This document shows, in pieces, positions 44,101 through 54,960 of a stretch of DNA of 64,000 nt. The stretch's first letter is position 1; each line of letters starts with the position of its first letter. The position numbers and the translations under genes were made by a program. Source of the DNA: Breoghania sp037026715 (GTDB lineage Bacteria > Pseudomonadota > Alphaproteobacteria > Rhizobiales > Stappiaceae); contig NZ_JBANCG010000002.1 of assembly GCF_037026715.1 (NCBI RefSeq), positions 248,001-312,000 of the forward strand, in the 5' to 3' direction. Under the pieces are notes generated by a model. It searched no databases and was not told the origin of the DNA. It saw only the letters and a program-made list of their open reading frames with translations.

Positions 44101-44657
44101 CACGCGCCGATGCCCGCACCCTGAAAGCCGATGGCGCTCGTCCCCGTCGGCCCGAACGATCCCGCGCCGGAACGGAACGTTGCCCCGGCGTCCGCGATCG
44201 TCGCGCCCGCCGGCTCGCTCGTGTCGAGCGTGAGGACGGTGCCCGCCGCGATGTCGAGCCGGTAGATGCCGAGCGCAAATCCGGCGACGCCGTGGAGCGT
44301 CCAACTCGTCGCGCCGCCCGAAGTCGTGCCGGTCGCAAACCACGCCGTTGTTTTCCAGTAGAAGGAAGGATCGTCAGGATTGGCGATCCACAGGAACCGC
44401 GGTGCCATGGCGCCTTGTGCGGCAAGCCAGGCATCGAGCGCTGCGGCAAAGGCGGTGAAATCGGAAGGTGTTGCGGCCAGGAAAAGATAGCTCCCGCCGA
44501 TATCGTCCCAGCTTTGCTGAAGCGTCACCGTCGCCCCGGGCGAACTGCCCGGCGCAGGCCGGTAGCCCGCCCAGTAGCCCGCCACCCCGGCATCGGCCGA
44601 GGCGCTGGAGGCATAGAGCGCGAGCGTTCCGACCTGGGCGAAGGTAACGGCTGCCAT
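41196..44657 (-). CDS. Uncharacterised 1153-residue beta-rich protein
   Basis: I do not recognise this protein. It starts VTFAQVGTLALYASSA, closely like the giant protein's NTGTIDLYAAS start, which suggests related N-terminal modules. The middle has mixed Trp-rich stretches (DLDGWVFRLNPDHW), then a long beta region with FFAPDGFDLFGYG and LKLGFKSFIFSTY. The C-terminus is Ala/Pro-rich and ends in a strongly basic tail (RKVRRKRLGRLGGRG). No signal peptide or membrane segment is seen. It overlaps the stop of the upstream gene by one base and lies two bases before the hydrolase pair. Confidence 0.88.
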   Translation of the reverse strand: MAAVTFAQVGTLALYASSASADAGVAGYWAGYRPAPGSSPGATVTLQQSWDDIGGSYLFLAATPSDFTAFAAALDAWLAAQGAMAPRFLWIANPDDPSFYWKTTAWFATGTTSGGATSWTLHGVAGFALGIYRLDIAAGTVLTLDTSEPAGATIADAGATFRSGAGSFGPTGTSAIGFQGAGIGAWTGTLSVAADGLADLGVGLHYAVRYALNPADPRLVPVDMPVLGMASAAISLSAAWDPMFPMERARTRFVFSGTAPTIDATFVTQRGYATTLTPADAAAPLWPGGLMFARCATRIDATSDGGTDLYNMTPDGVFSLAVVAPSGGAGSGLTDQLMLGLSGLESAALGTSGTSILFEAGKPAFAPTAIPGGTVPSEGAALLTGLATTAWVAVLPPTSGQSGLSYYAQSRQSPLFQGTGTATLSYIEVPIARLSSWQTGGAVPETYPVGAYAGVSETQAAAARALEQAALAPARRQLITGAPPGLEDVADDTDVIAVTPQGLTVTLPSDLSSIDRVVIANLPDAPEPQLAFTDIGSDFEAALFTNQLFFVVSNVTTFLAQAACVPPFLLDLDGWVFRLNPDHWRTGDAPTIMVWKYADRSLEALAADASSWAWQAAAEDDQGSVVPTWRTLNAIIAQARAAEEDDPTSPYARFYRDVVADPGWNGILFLNAPVDLADLPPSLRFVAAGLDPERFYAHHVGASVTPFDPTTTPITLKKTSVFGLINYTDTVDLVPSETLPFEFKTMQLMARFANAHLAEFSTQVEISMNRLFAAALAKQDTLNGNNLMISGALQKSGGAPAYAFTLLAQNRYAALFSALTNVEITSVRIETLANPTPTRVATNFILGGKLRFFAPDGFDLFGYGLAPGETQDDPPFDGYLVFNQLALTMDFDISDPQTQVWTVNETGIGFDLPNSVPRPDSLVACFPVTVRSLVSSPDLAPEGGEPEGVAPEEIGYLSISAPLDQVPMVSPWYGLVLSIDLGSLGALAGSAGIKAEILAAWMPGARDGDLPVFLGLKIPGTEPRSGSFPLQGVLKLGFKSFIFSTYEQNGQRAYLLTLSRFALSVLGFSFPPGNLDLSLFGGPEGRSTGQLGWLGAYVDPEARKEKETRQARIAGPDAATGMAAPAAPPALAAPAQSPRKVRRKRLGRLGGRG

Positions 44658-47600
44658 CAGAATTCAATCCTGTCGCCGTGCAGCAGCGGAAGGTTCGTGG
44701 CATCCACCGGGCCGCCATAGGTCGCCATGGTGCCCCAGTCGAGCCGCACCCGGTGGCGTCGTGCGCTGTCGTAAATGGCTGGCGGCGGCGTGGGCGAGGC
44801 GCCGAATACCGCCACACCCGGCCCGCCGCCGCGCTCCAGCGTGACGCCTGCGAGCTTCACCGGGCTTGCCGGCGGGCGCACGCCGTAGCGGTCGAGAAGA
44901 TTGCCGAGCGTGGTCCCCAGCGGCACCACCAGTTCCATGTCGTTGACGCGCACGCGCACCATCATCCGCAATACCGCCCGGCCGCGGAAATAGGCGACCG
45001 GCGTGTTCGTGCCCGGCGTGTTGCTGCTCGATGCCAGCGCGGTGTAGGTCGCGGCCGAGGCAAGCCCGAAATTGGAGGTCGTGGCGACCGACCCGGTGCT
45101 CGTCGGGGTCTGCAGTTCGCCGGGAAAGAACAGCCGGTAAAACGGATTGGGAAAGCCGGGAAAGAACAGATCGGCGGCATCGGCGACGCCTGAGGCCGTT
45201 GCGGCGGAAACGAGCGTGGTCGGCGGCGACACCGTCATTGCGCCCGATGCCGTCAGCCGCGCGGTAAACGCGTCCATGGAAAGCTGCCACGCGCCGGAGC
45301 CCGACAGCCCGTCCGCCACGTCGTAGTCGTTGGGCGAGCCGCCGCCGAAACCGTTGAGCCAGCTGTTGGTATCGCCCGACCACACGTTGGTGTAATCGGC
45401 AAAGCCCACCCGCAGCACCAGCCCCTGACGCAGATCGATCGAGCCCGTGCCCTTGCCCCCGGTGAGATCCAGCCCGTAGGCGTAATAATGGCTCTCCTCG
45501 AACGTCTGCGGCATCCAGCGCGAGATCGCCATCTGGAGGATGGAGATGCCCGATGCCGAGGCGCCCGCCGTCTCCGCCGCCTTGAGAAAATTGACGTAGT
45601 GCGTCTTCAGGTCGGGACGGATCGACGGCAGCGGATTGCCGTCTGCGGTAAACGTCCACACGTCGCTGTCGGCGGCAAATGTCAGCGTGTAGGGAAAGGC
45701 ATCCTTGCTGCCCGTGTCGGTGTTGGCGGCGAGCACGAAGGGCCCGACCGGATCGACCGTGATCGTCTGCGTGCCGAGCGCCGGCAGGTAGAGCGTGATC
45801 TCTTCCGGTTCCAGCGCCAGCGTGGAGGCGGGGTAGATGTTGGGCGGCGCATCCGCCGGCGCCTGCGTGGAGATGAACCACGCCGGGGTGAACACCGGCA
45901 GCGCATCGGAAGGCAGACCCGTCCCCGCCGCCGTCACCGCCTGCACCACCACCGTGTAGGGCCCGCTCGAAGCCTCGAGCGTCGCGTCGAAGACGACGCT
46001 CAAGGCCGCGACCTGCGCGCTCGTGCCGGCCGAATTGCCGTCCTTGTCGAGAAGTGTCGCCACATAGCCGACCGCGCCGGCCACCCCCTGCCACGAGGCG
46101 GAAACGCTGCCGCCGTCGCAATCGGCGAAGGTGAGTGCGGGGGCGGCGGTGGGAATGGCGAGCCAGGCCGAGGCCGGGCCGGTGGAGGTCACGCCGTCGG
46201 CGACGATATTCGCCGTCACCGAAACGGCGAGATCGTCGCCGGGATCAAGCGCGGTGGTCAGCGCGTATGTGGCCGCCGTGACCGCGACCGCCGCCCGGCC
46301 ATCGGAGAAGTTCACCGTATAGCCGCTCGCCCCGCTCACCGCCTGCCAGCTGATCGTTGCCTTCTTGCTGGACGGATCGGTCGCCGCGACAAGCCCCTGC
46401 GGTTGCGCCAGAAGCAGCGAGGGCCGCGTTTTCGCCGTGCCGTCGTCGGCCGGAACGAAGGTGACGGGCCCGGAAATCACCGCCAGCGCGAGCTTGTAGC
46501 TGCCGCCCGGATCAAGGCCCAGATCTCCGGTGGCGATGCCGCCGGAGGTGGCTGTGGTGGTGACGCCCGCCAGCACCGCCCCGTTCGCGGCATCGAGCAG
46601 GTTCAGCCGATAGGCCGCATTCGCCGGTCCCGCCGCTGCACTCCACTGCGCCGTCACCTGCGTCGCCCCCACGGTCACCGCGCTGAAGGCGGGCGCCGCG
46701 AACCACACGTCGAGGCTTGCCGCAGGCGTCGTCGATTCGTTGGCCGACGTCGCCCAAAGCGTCAGCGGGTTGGCGGCGGTCGTGCTCACCGCCGATGTCG
46801 CGAAGCTCTTTGTTCCTGTCAGGGCGGAGCCGAACGATTGTTCGAAGACGTTCGTCCCTCCGTCCTTGTCGAGTTTCAGCGTGTAGGTGGTCACCGCGCT
46901 GCCATCGGCCGGCGGCGCCCAAACGGCGTCGAGCTGCCAGTCGCCGGCCGTCGTCGACGGCGCGATCGTCACGCCGGCGAATTCCGGGGCGATCGCCAGC
47001 ACCGGCACCGGAGGGCTCTTCGGCCCGGAAAGCGCGATGCTGTCGATTGTGGCGGTGGCCTGCGCGACGATGGAAAGACCCGATACGCCGGCGGCCGCAT
47101 AGGTGAAGCTGAGACTGGTGGAGCCGCTTTCCGGCCCTGCGACCTGATGATCGCCCGCCATCAGCCAGCCCTGATAGGTGGTGCCCGCGGGCACGTCGGT
47201 GGGCGGGGTGAGGACGGCTGCGACCGTCCCGCCGGCAATGTCCACGCTCACGCTCCCCACGGTCGGGGCGGCGACCAGCGGCGTCGCCGCCGTGCTATAG
47301 GCGCCCGAGGCATGAATGCCGGCGGCATCGCAAATCGCCCGCACGCTGACGGCGGCATTTGCCTGCGTGCCCGGCGACAGCTGGACCGCGACCTCGCCCG
47401 ATCCGCTGCCGACGGCTTGCGTGACGATGCTGCCTGCTCCGTCCGAAACCCTGATCACCGCCCCGGTCGCGTCGTTGCCCGCCGCGTCCTGAACCACCGA
47501 CCAGGCGGCGGAGAGGACCGAGCCGTCATAATCGATGCGGCTGAGGGCGGGGGCATCAAGCAGCAGCGGCGCCAGCGCCGAACTGGGCGCGATCGTGCGG

Positions 47601-49606
47601 CTGTTCGAACTCGCCGGCAGGGGCTGGAACGGCTTGGCGCCCGCCTGCCACGTCGCGGTGCCGGGCGTCAGTGCGATAGTCGCGCGCGTGCCGATAACGT
47701 TGGCACCCCGGACCTGGCCGCCCGTAGCGTCGTAGGCGAAGATATAGGCGCCCTGCGCGGGCGTTGAGCTTTGCGGGGGCTGGATCGCGACCGCCAGCGT
47801 GCCCGCGTCGAAATCGGCGGAGACGACGCTCGTCGTCGCGGTCAGCACCGCCACCGGCGCGGACCAGCCGCCGAAGGTCGCGGCATCGACACCGCTGCCC
47901 GTCCAGCGCGCCTGCACGGTCCACGAAATGGAGGGATCGAGCGGCTGGTCGAGCGGAAGGTTCACATGGGTGCCGCCGGACGTGCCGGAAGCGGTCGCCA
48001 CCGTCGCCCCGTTGCCCATCAGCCGCACCACAAGCGTCTTGCCGCTTTCCGCGCTCGCGACATCGAACTGCAGGCCCTGCGTCTGGCCGGTCGGATCGTT
48101 CGCGCCGATATTCTGCACCGCCGAGATGACCGGCGCGGAGCCGATGAAGGTGGCGCCGGCCGAAGGGCTCGTGGCGCGGCCGTTGGTCAGGCTGGCGGTC
48201 GCCTGGGCGACGGTGGAGCCGTCGATGGTGTTCGCGGCCGCAGTCCCTTGCGCCAGCGTGAAGCGGGCCGTCGCGCTGGCGGAAAGGCTTGCCGAGGCGA
48301 CAGCCGTGCCCCCTTGCGAGAGCGCGATCGCGAGCGATGCGCCCGGCGGCGGCGGCGAGCCGGCCGCCACCGTCACCACCCATTTCGTGCTGTCTTCGGC
48401 ATCGGGAACCATGGTGATCGCGTCGATGACCGGAGCGGCGGCGAGCACCTCCACCGGCAGGCTCGACGGTCCCGTCAACGCAGCCCCCGAAACGGTCGCT
48501 GCCATCGAGGCCACCACCGTCCATCCGTCGGTGGGCGTGGCGGTCAGGCCCGCGAGCGAGACGGTCGCGCCGGAACTGGTCGCCGTGGCCGAGCCCTTCT
48601 CGACCCCGTTGAGCAGCAGCTTCACGGCGGCGCTCGCCCCGGAAGGTGCGCCGGCGGGGAAGGTGACGCGGGCCGAAACGGTCGTGCCGCTGACCGCGAT
48701 GGCGTCGATCGCCGGCGCCTGCGCAAGAAGATCGAGCGCGGTTCCCGGAGCCCCGGAGATCGCCCCGAAGCGCACAGCGCCGGAAATCGAGAGCGCGGTG
48801 GAGGCGCCGGCGCCGAGCACGGCGAGCCCGCCGGAGGATGCGGCCGCGAACCGGCTGGCGGATCCGGCCGATTGCACGACGAGGTCGTAGCCGATGGTGC
48901 CGCCGGTCGCAGGCGTGGAGGGCGGCGTCCAGCCGACGGTAACCCGCGTGCCGTCGAAATCCGCGCTGGTGACGGCGGGGGCCGCAAGCGGCAGCGGATT
49001 GCCGGAAACGATGGGGCCCATGGTGAAGGGGGCGACGAAGCCCGTCCCCGGCGTGCCGTCGATCGGCATCACCGCCTGGAGATAGAGCTGGGCGCCGAGG
49101 GTGGCGGAGGAGGAAAGCGTCAGCGTGCCGCTCGTGCCCTGCACGCGAGAGAAGCCGACCGAGCGTCCCGCGTCGCTGTAGGCGGAGACGTTGGCGCCGG
49201 CGGGCTGTGTTGCGGTGGAGCCGAAGTCCCAGGCAAGGCTCACGGTGGAACCGCTGACGGACGCTTCGTCGAGCGTGAGCGTGGCGGTCAAGACCGGCGC
49301 GGTGGCATAGGATCCGGCATTCCACTGGACCGATCCCCTGCTCGTGCCGCTCGCCACCCATTGTGCGTCCACCGCATAGTCCAGCATCGCGGAAAGCGGC
49401 GCATCGGGCACCAGCACGACTTCCGTCGGTCCCGCGCCCACCTCGACCTGCAGCGTCGTGCCGCCCTGTCTGAGACGGGCTGCGAGGACCTGCCCGGACG
49501 GGGCGCCGGAGTCGACGACGACATCGAGCCCGACCTTGAACCAGCCGGGCGGCAAGGGGAGCCAGGGCGAGAGATAGACGACGGAGGAAAACACCGGAAC
49601 GCTCAT
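44657..49606 (-). CDS. 1649-residue fibronectin-III-like repeat protein
   Basis: The protein is Ala/Ser/Thr/Gly/Val-rich and built of repeated beta-sandwich modules of about 90-110 residues. Recurrent strand patterns include TSADFDGTRVTVGW near 215, VSADFDAGTLAVAI near 600, SRIDYDGSVLSAAW near 695 and TFADCDGGSVSASW near 1158, as in fibronectin type III domains. The last 350 residues differ (YAYGLDLTGGKGTG, then a LysM-like TLGNLLDRYGVRPP near 1570) and end LLHGDRIEF. There is no signal peptide. It may be a structural or adhesive fibre-like component, which is inference. Confidence 0.88.
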   Translation of the reverse strand: MSVPVFSSVVYLSPWLPLPPGWFKVGLDVVVDSGAPSGQVLAARLRQGGTTLQVEVGAGPTEVVLVPDAPLSAMLDYAVDAQWVASGTSRGSVQWNAGSYATAPVLTATLTLDEASVSGSTVSLAWDFGSTATQPAGANVSAYSDAGRSVGFSRVQGTSGTLTLSSSATLGAQLYLQAVMPIDGTPGTGFVAPFTMGPIVSGNPLPLAAPAVTSADFDGTRVTVGWTPPSTPATGGTIGYDLVVQSAGSASRFAAASSGGLAVLGAGASTALSISGAVRFGAISGAPGTALDLLAQAPAIDAIAVSGTTVSARVTFPAGAPSGASAAVKLLLNGVEKGSATATSSGATVSLAGLTATPTDGWTVVASMAATVSGAALTGPSSLPVEVLAAAPVIDAITMVPDAEDSTKWVVTVAAGSPPPPGASLAIALSQGGTAVASASLSASATARFTLAQGTAAANTIDGSTVAQATASLTNGRATSPSAGATFIGSAPVISAVQNIGANDPTGQTQGLQFDVASAESGKTLVVRLMGNGATVATASGTSGGTHVNLPLDQPLDPSISWTVQARWTGSGVDAATFGGWSAPVAVLTATTSVVSADFDAGTLAVAIQPPQSSTPAQGAYIFAYDATGGQVRGANVIGTRATIALTPGTATWQAGAKPFQPLPASSNSRTIAPSSALAPLLLDAPALSRIDYDGSVLSAAWSVVQDAAGNDATGAVIRVSDGAGSIVTQAVGSGSGEVAVQLSPGTQANAAVSVRAICDAAGIHASGAYSTAATPLVAAPTVGSVSVDIAGGTVAAVLTPPTDVPAGTTYQGWLMAGDHQVAGPESGSTSLSFTYAAAGVSGLSIVAQATATIDSIALSGPKSPPVPVLAIAPEFAGVTIAPSTTAGDWQLDAVWAPPADGSAVTTYTLKLDKDGGTNVFEQSFGSALTGTKSFATSAVSTTAANPLTLWATSANESTTPAASLDVWFAAPAFSAVTVGATQVTAQWSAAAGPANAAYRLNLLDAANGAVLAGVTTTATSGGIATGDLGLDPGGSYKLALAVISGPVTFVPADDGTAKTRPSLLLAQPQGLVAATDPSSKKATISWQAVSGASGYTVNFSDGRAAVAVTAATYALTTALDPGDDLAVSVTANIVADGVTSTGPASAWLAIPTAAPALTFADCDGGSVSASWQGVAGAVGYVATLLDKDGNSAGTSAQVAALSVVFDATLEASSGPYTVVVQAVTAAGTGLPSDALPVFTPAWFISTQAPADAPPNIYPASTLALEPEEITLYLPALGTQTITVDPVGPFVLAANTDTGSKDAFPYTLTFAADSDVWTFTADGNPLPSIRPDLKTHYVNFLKAAETAGASASGISILQMAISRWMPQTFEESHYYAYGLDLTGGKGTGSIDLRQGLVLRVGFADYTNVWSGDTNSWLNGFGGGSPNDYDVADGLSGSGAWQLSMDAFTARLTASGAMTVSPPTTLVSAATASGVADAADLFFPGFPNPFYRLFFPGELQTPTSTGSVATTSNFGLASAATYTALASSSNTPGTNTPVAYFRGRAVLRMMVRVRVNDMELVVPLGTTLGNLLDRYGVRPPASPVKLAGVTLERGGGPGVAVFGASPTPPPAIYDSARRHRVRLDWGTMATYGGPVDATNLPLLHGDRIEF

Positions 49607-49766
49607 GCGAACCTCGGCTTGATCGAGAGGCGCGGGCCGCTGGAAACTGCCCTCAAATCGGACCCCCGATCGGCACCTGCACCGGTAGCGGCACCGTGGC
49701 GCGGCTCCGGAGACCTCCGGACAGCCGCGCCAGCTCAGGGGAGAGGGAACGGCCCGCCACGAACCG

Positions 49767-49801
49767 GCCGCACCCGCCCGCTTGCTACAGGCGGGTGCGG
49801 C
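49767..49801 (-). terminator. Intercistronic hairpin / attenuator
   Basis: GCCGCACCCGCC pairs exactly with GGCGGGTGCGGC, a 12-bp stem with an 11-base loop, 10 bases after the stop of the Hint-domain gene on the minus strand. There is no T-run after it. It probably lowers read-through or stabilises the first message, so the leader gene may be made in excess over the giant ones. The rest of the gap 49607-49811 shows no gene. Confidence 0.55.
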
Positions 49802-49811
49802 TGGCGGCGGA

Positions 49812-51470
49812 TCAGTAGCGGATGTCCTCGATCGCGCTCGCGTAGTCGGTGACGAGGGGATCGGCGAGTGTCGTCTTGACGCGGGCGATGTCGCGGTTGC
49901 GCTGGCGGGCGGCGTTGCGCTGGGCGAACTTGTCGCCCACGACGATGCCGTTTGCGATGTAGGTGCCGATATCGCTGTCGCCGAAGCCCGCCCTGCGGTC
50001 AGCCTCGTCCGCGACCTTCAGGTTGAACATCATCCCGTCGTAGTCGATCGCCTTGCGGGATTTCACCTTCACCGGCCCTGTCGGGGTCAGCACCGCGTCG
50101 CCGGGATTCAGGTCCGCCAGCGGCACCATTCCCTCGGGCGTGGCGATCACGTGCGCGCCAGTGGCCACCAGCGTGTGGCCGCCCTCGGTGGAGAGCTCGT
50201 GCACCGCCATGCTCACCGAAGGCTCGGAAGCCGCCGCCTTGTGCGCGCCGCGCGAGGTGGCCTCCACGGCCAGGTCCTGGTCCCGCATGCCGGTTCGCAC
50301 ACGGTGCGTGTTGTCGATGTCGTCGATCGCCATGGTGTGGCCGTCGACGAGCATCACCTGCGTGCCGGCCGCAAGACAGTGCCACCAGAACCACAGATTG
50401 CAGATCTGATGGCACTGGAAGGAGGGCTCGTTCGGCGTGTTGTAGCTGCAGATGGCGAAGCTGAAGTTGGGTGTCGGCGCGTTCTGAACGGGGATCTGGA
50501 AGCTGTAGTAGAAATAGCTCTCCGTCTCGTTCACCAGCGATTGCGGGTCATAGACGATGGATTCGGTGGATGTGTAGGAGCCGCCCTGGCCGTACGGATA
50601 GCTCCACACCACCTTCCCCTGATCGGCGGTATCCACCGTTACCTTCTCCGTGAAGTTCTTCGTGTAGGTCGCGTTCATCGGGATCTCGTTGGTCCCGGAA
50701 TTGGTGGAGAAGTAGATCTTGGTCAGATAGACCGCACCGTTGATCGGCTGGCCGAGCGTTCCGTCGATATCGTAGGGAAGGGTGGCGTTGCCGGCGAAGG
50801 GAACGATCAGATACGGGTTCTGGATGTTCTGCGGCTCGGCGTACCAGTAGTCGACATCCGCCGATGTGCTGGTGCGCCCCAGCGCGATGCGCACGTCGGG
50901 CGGATATTTCGGTGTGGTCGTCGGCTCGTCGACGACGATGTTCGCGTCCGTATCGGTCGTGACCTGCGAGGTGCTGGCAAGAGCGGTGAAGCTCGCGGCG
51001 CCGGAATGCGCCACCGAATGGCCAACCGCAAGCACCTTCAGCTTGCTGCCCGCCTTCCGGGCGCTCGGGGTATCGGTGGACACGGGCACGAAGCCCTCGC
51101 CGACATTGGCGTTGTGGCCGAGCGCCAGCAGCGTGCCGCTGTCGCCGTCGAGCGCGAACAGCGTCGCCCCGGAATAGGCGTGCCCCGCGCCCGAGGCCTG
51201 CCACGCCATCGCCGTCGCCCTGCCGCCGGAATCGATCCCCTTGTCGATGAGCGTCAGCGAGGCTGTCCCCGCCGATCCCTTGTCGAGCGCATCGTGCAAG
51301 TGCGGATACCGCGCGCCCGTGCGCCCCGCTGCGGCAAGCGCGGCCTCGATGCCGGCGCGGTGCGTGGGGTTTGAGGGATCGAGTGTCGTGGGGGTATCCG
51401 GTTTCAGGGCATCGAAAAGTTTCGAGACGGCAGAAAGGTCGGAGATGGCGTCAAGTGAAATTTCTGTCAT
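49812..51470 (-). CDS. Protein with C-terminal Hint (intein/hedgehog-like) domain
   Basis: The 552-residue protein heads the giant operon. Residues 1-360 form an unknown, beta-rich part ending in a Cys/Trp-rich segment (FQCHQICNLWFWWH). The Hint domain starts at Cys365 (HCLAAGTQVML), the nucleophile position; TGAH at 437-440 fits the block-B T-x-x-H, then LADLNPGDAVLTPTG, and it ends YIANGIVVGD near 504-513. The C-terminal His-Asn of splicing inteins is replaced by Gly-Asp, so peptide cleavage rather than splicing is expected. Start 51470 follows AAAGGGAA. It is the only Hint-domain gene in the operon. Confidence 0.87.
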   Translation of the reverse strand: MTEISLDAISDLSAVSKLFDALKPDTPTTLDPSNPTHRAGIEAALAAAGRTGARYPHLHDALDKGSAGTASLTLIDKGIDSGGRATAMAWQASGAGHAYSGATLFALDGDSGTLLALGHNANVGEGFVPVSTDTPSARKAGSKLKVLAVGHSVAHSGAASFTALASTSQVTTDTDANIVVDEPTTTPKYPPDVRIALGRTSTSADVDYWYAEPQNIQNPYLIVPFAGNATLPYDIDGTLGQPINGAVYLTKIYFSTNSGTNEIPMNATYTKNFTEKVTVDTADQGKVVWSYPYGQGGSYTSTESIVYDPQSLVNETESYFYYSFQIPVQNAPTPNFSFAICSYNTPNEPSFQCHQICNLWFWWHCLAAGTQVMLVDGHTMAIDDIDNTHRVRTGMRDQDLAVEATSRGAHKAAASEPSVSMAVHELSTEGGHTLVATGAHVIATPEGMVPLADLNPGDAVLTPTGPVKVKSRKAIDYDGMMFNLKVADEADRRAGFGDSDIGTYIANGIVVGDKFAQRNAARQRNRDIARVKTTLADPLVTDYASAIEDIRY

Positions 51471-51910
51471 GATCAATCTATTCCCTTTGCCGCAAAGCAA
51501 TATAAATCGCTCACGTCATATGGAAGGGTTTTAAATAAATAGCGGACATCCGCATCGACAATTAATATTGATATTATAAGGATGCAGGGCGGGCAATAGA
51601 TATTTTTAGAGGAATATATCTCGTGAATATTTGAATAAAAGCCGTACCTTACGCAGGGAGATGAATTGACGCCGGCCGCTGCCTCACTTCGCTCCCGGCT
51701 CACCTGTCGCGGGGTGGGGGCGCCTGCAAACCGCATGGCGATCGACGTGTCGGCCGGCGCATCGGCCCGCATGGAAATTTTAACCTCAAAAGCTTTAGGC
51801 TTGAAATATTATCGGAGCGTCGATACTCTTGCCCCCACATTGGCCCTCGCGTTGGCGGGAGGGCCCGGCCGCCGCGGCGGCGCGACGGCGTGGCAGAGGG
51901 AGGGTGGCCG
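51471..51910. promoter_or_regulatory. AT-rich divergent control region
   Basis: Bases 51480-51660 are strikingly AT-rich (runs such as TAAATAAAT, TTAATATTGATATTATAA) in an otherwise GC-rich window. It is the only space for the promoter of the minus-strand giant operon. Minus-strand TATAAT- and TATATT-like -10 boxes exist, but no well-spaced -35 was found. The right part precedes the catabolic operon and holds TTAGGCTTGAAATATTAT at about 51795-51812, a possible regulator site. No gene is seen here. Confidence 0.5.
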
Positions 51911-54201
<2,291 letters not shown>

Positions 54202-54205
<4 letters not shown>

Positions 54206-54960
54206 GTGTTTCGGGAAAGCACGCGCTGGTGACCGGAGGCGGCTCCGGCGTCGGTGCGGCCATCGCGCTTGCGCTGGCCGACGCCGGCGCGAAGGTAACG
54301 GTCACCGGCCGGCGCGAGGGGCCGCTGGCCGAGGTCGCCGCCCGCCACGCCTCGATTTTCCCCGTCTCCGGCGACGTCACCGATCCGGCCTCTGTCGCCG
54401 CGATGGTGGAGGCGGCCGCGGCCCGCAACGGCCCGGTGGAAATCGCCGTCGCCAATGCGGGGGCGGCGACGAGCGCGCCTTTCGCCAGGATGTCGGCCGA
54501 CGACCTGACGGCGATGCTGAACGTCAATCTCCTCGGCGTGTTCAACCTCTGGCAGGCGGTGCTCGGCCCCATGGTGGAGGCCGGCCGCGGCCGTCTTCTC
54601 GCCATCGCCTCCACCGCCGGGCTCAAGGGCTACCCGTACGTGTCAGGCTACTGCGCCGCCAAGCACGGCATCATCGGGCTCACGCGGTCACTGGCGCTGG
54701 AACTTGCGCCGACCGGCATCACCGTCAACGCGCTCTGCCCCGGCTACACCGAAACGCCGATGCTGGAGGAAACGCTTTCCAACATCATGGCGAAGACCGG
54801 CCGCAGCCGGGAGGAGGCCGCCGCGATCCTCGTGAAGGGCAATCCGCAAGGCCGTTTCATCCAGCCGCGCGAGGTCGCGGATGCGGTGCTCTGGCTGTGC
54901 GGCGAAGGGGCTGCCTCCGTCACCGGTCAGGCGATCTCGATTTCCGGAGGCGAGACATGA
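54202..54960 (+). CDS. Short-chain dehydrogenase (3-hydroxyacyl-CoA type)
   Basis: The 252-residue SDR has the cofactor loop VTGGGSGVGAAIALALAD, NAGAATSAP and the catalytic pattern Ser-Tyr-x3-Lys (IASTAG, then GYCAAKHG). With the flanking enoyl-CoA hydratase and acyl-CoA dehydrogenase it fits the 3-hydroxyacyl-CoA dehydrogenase step of beta-oxidation-like breakdown of the ring-cleaved CoA ester. It overlaps both neighbours by four bases. Confidence 0.9.

Noticed and set aside
26658..51470. Prophage or contractile injection system
   Set aside because: No terminase, capsid, tail-sheath, baseplate, integrase or ATPase gene is present, and the LysM-like segments alone do not support it.
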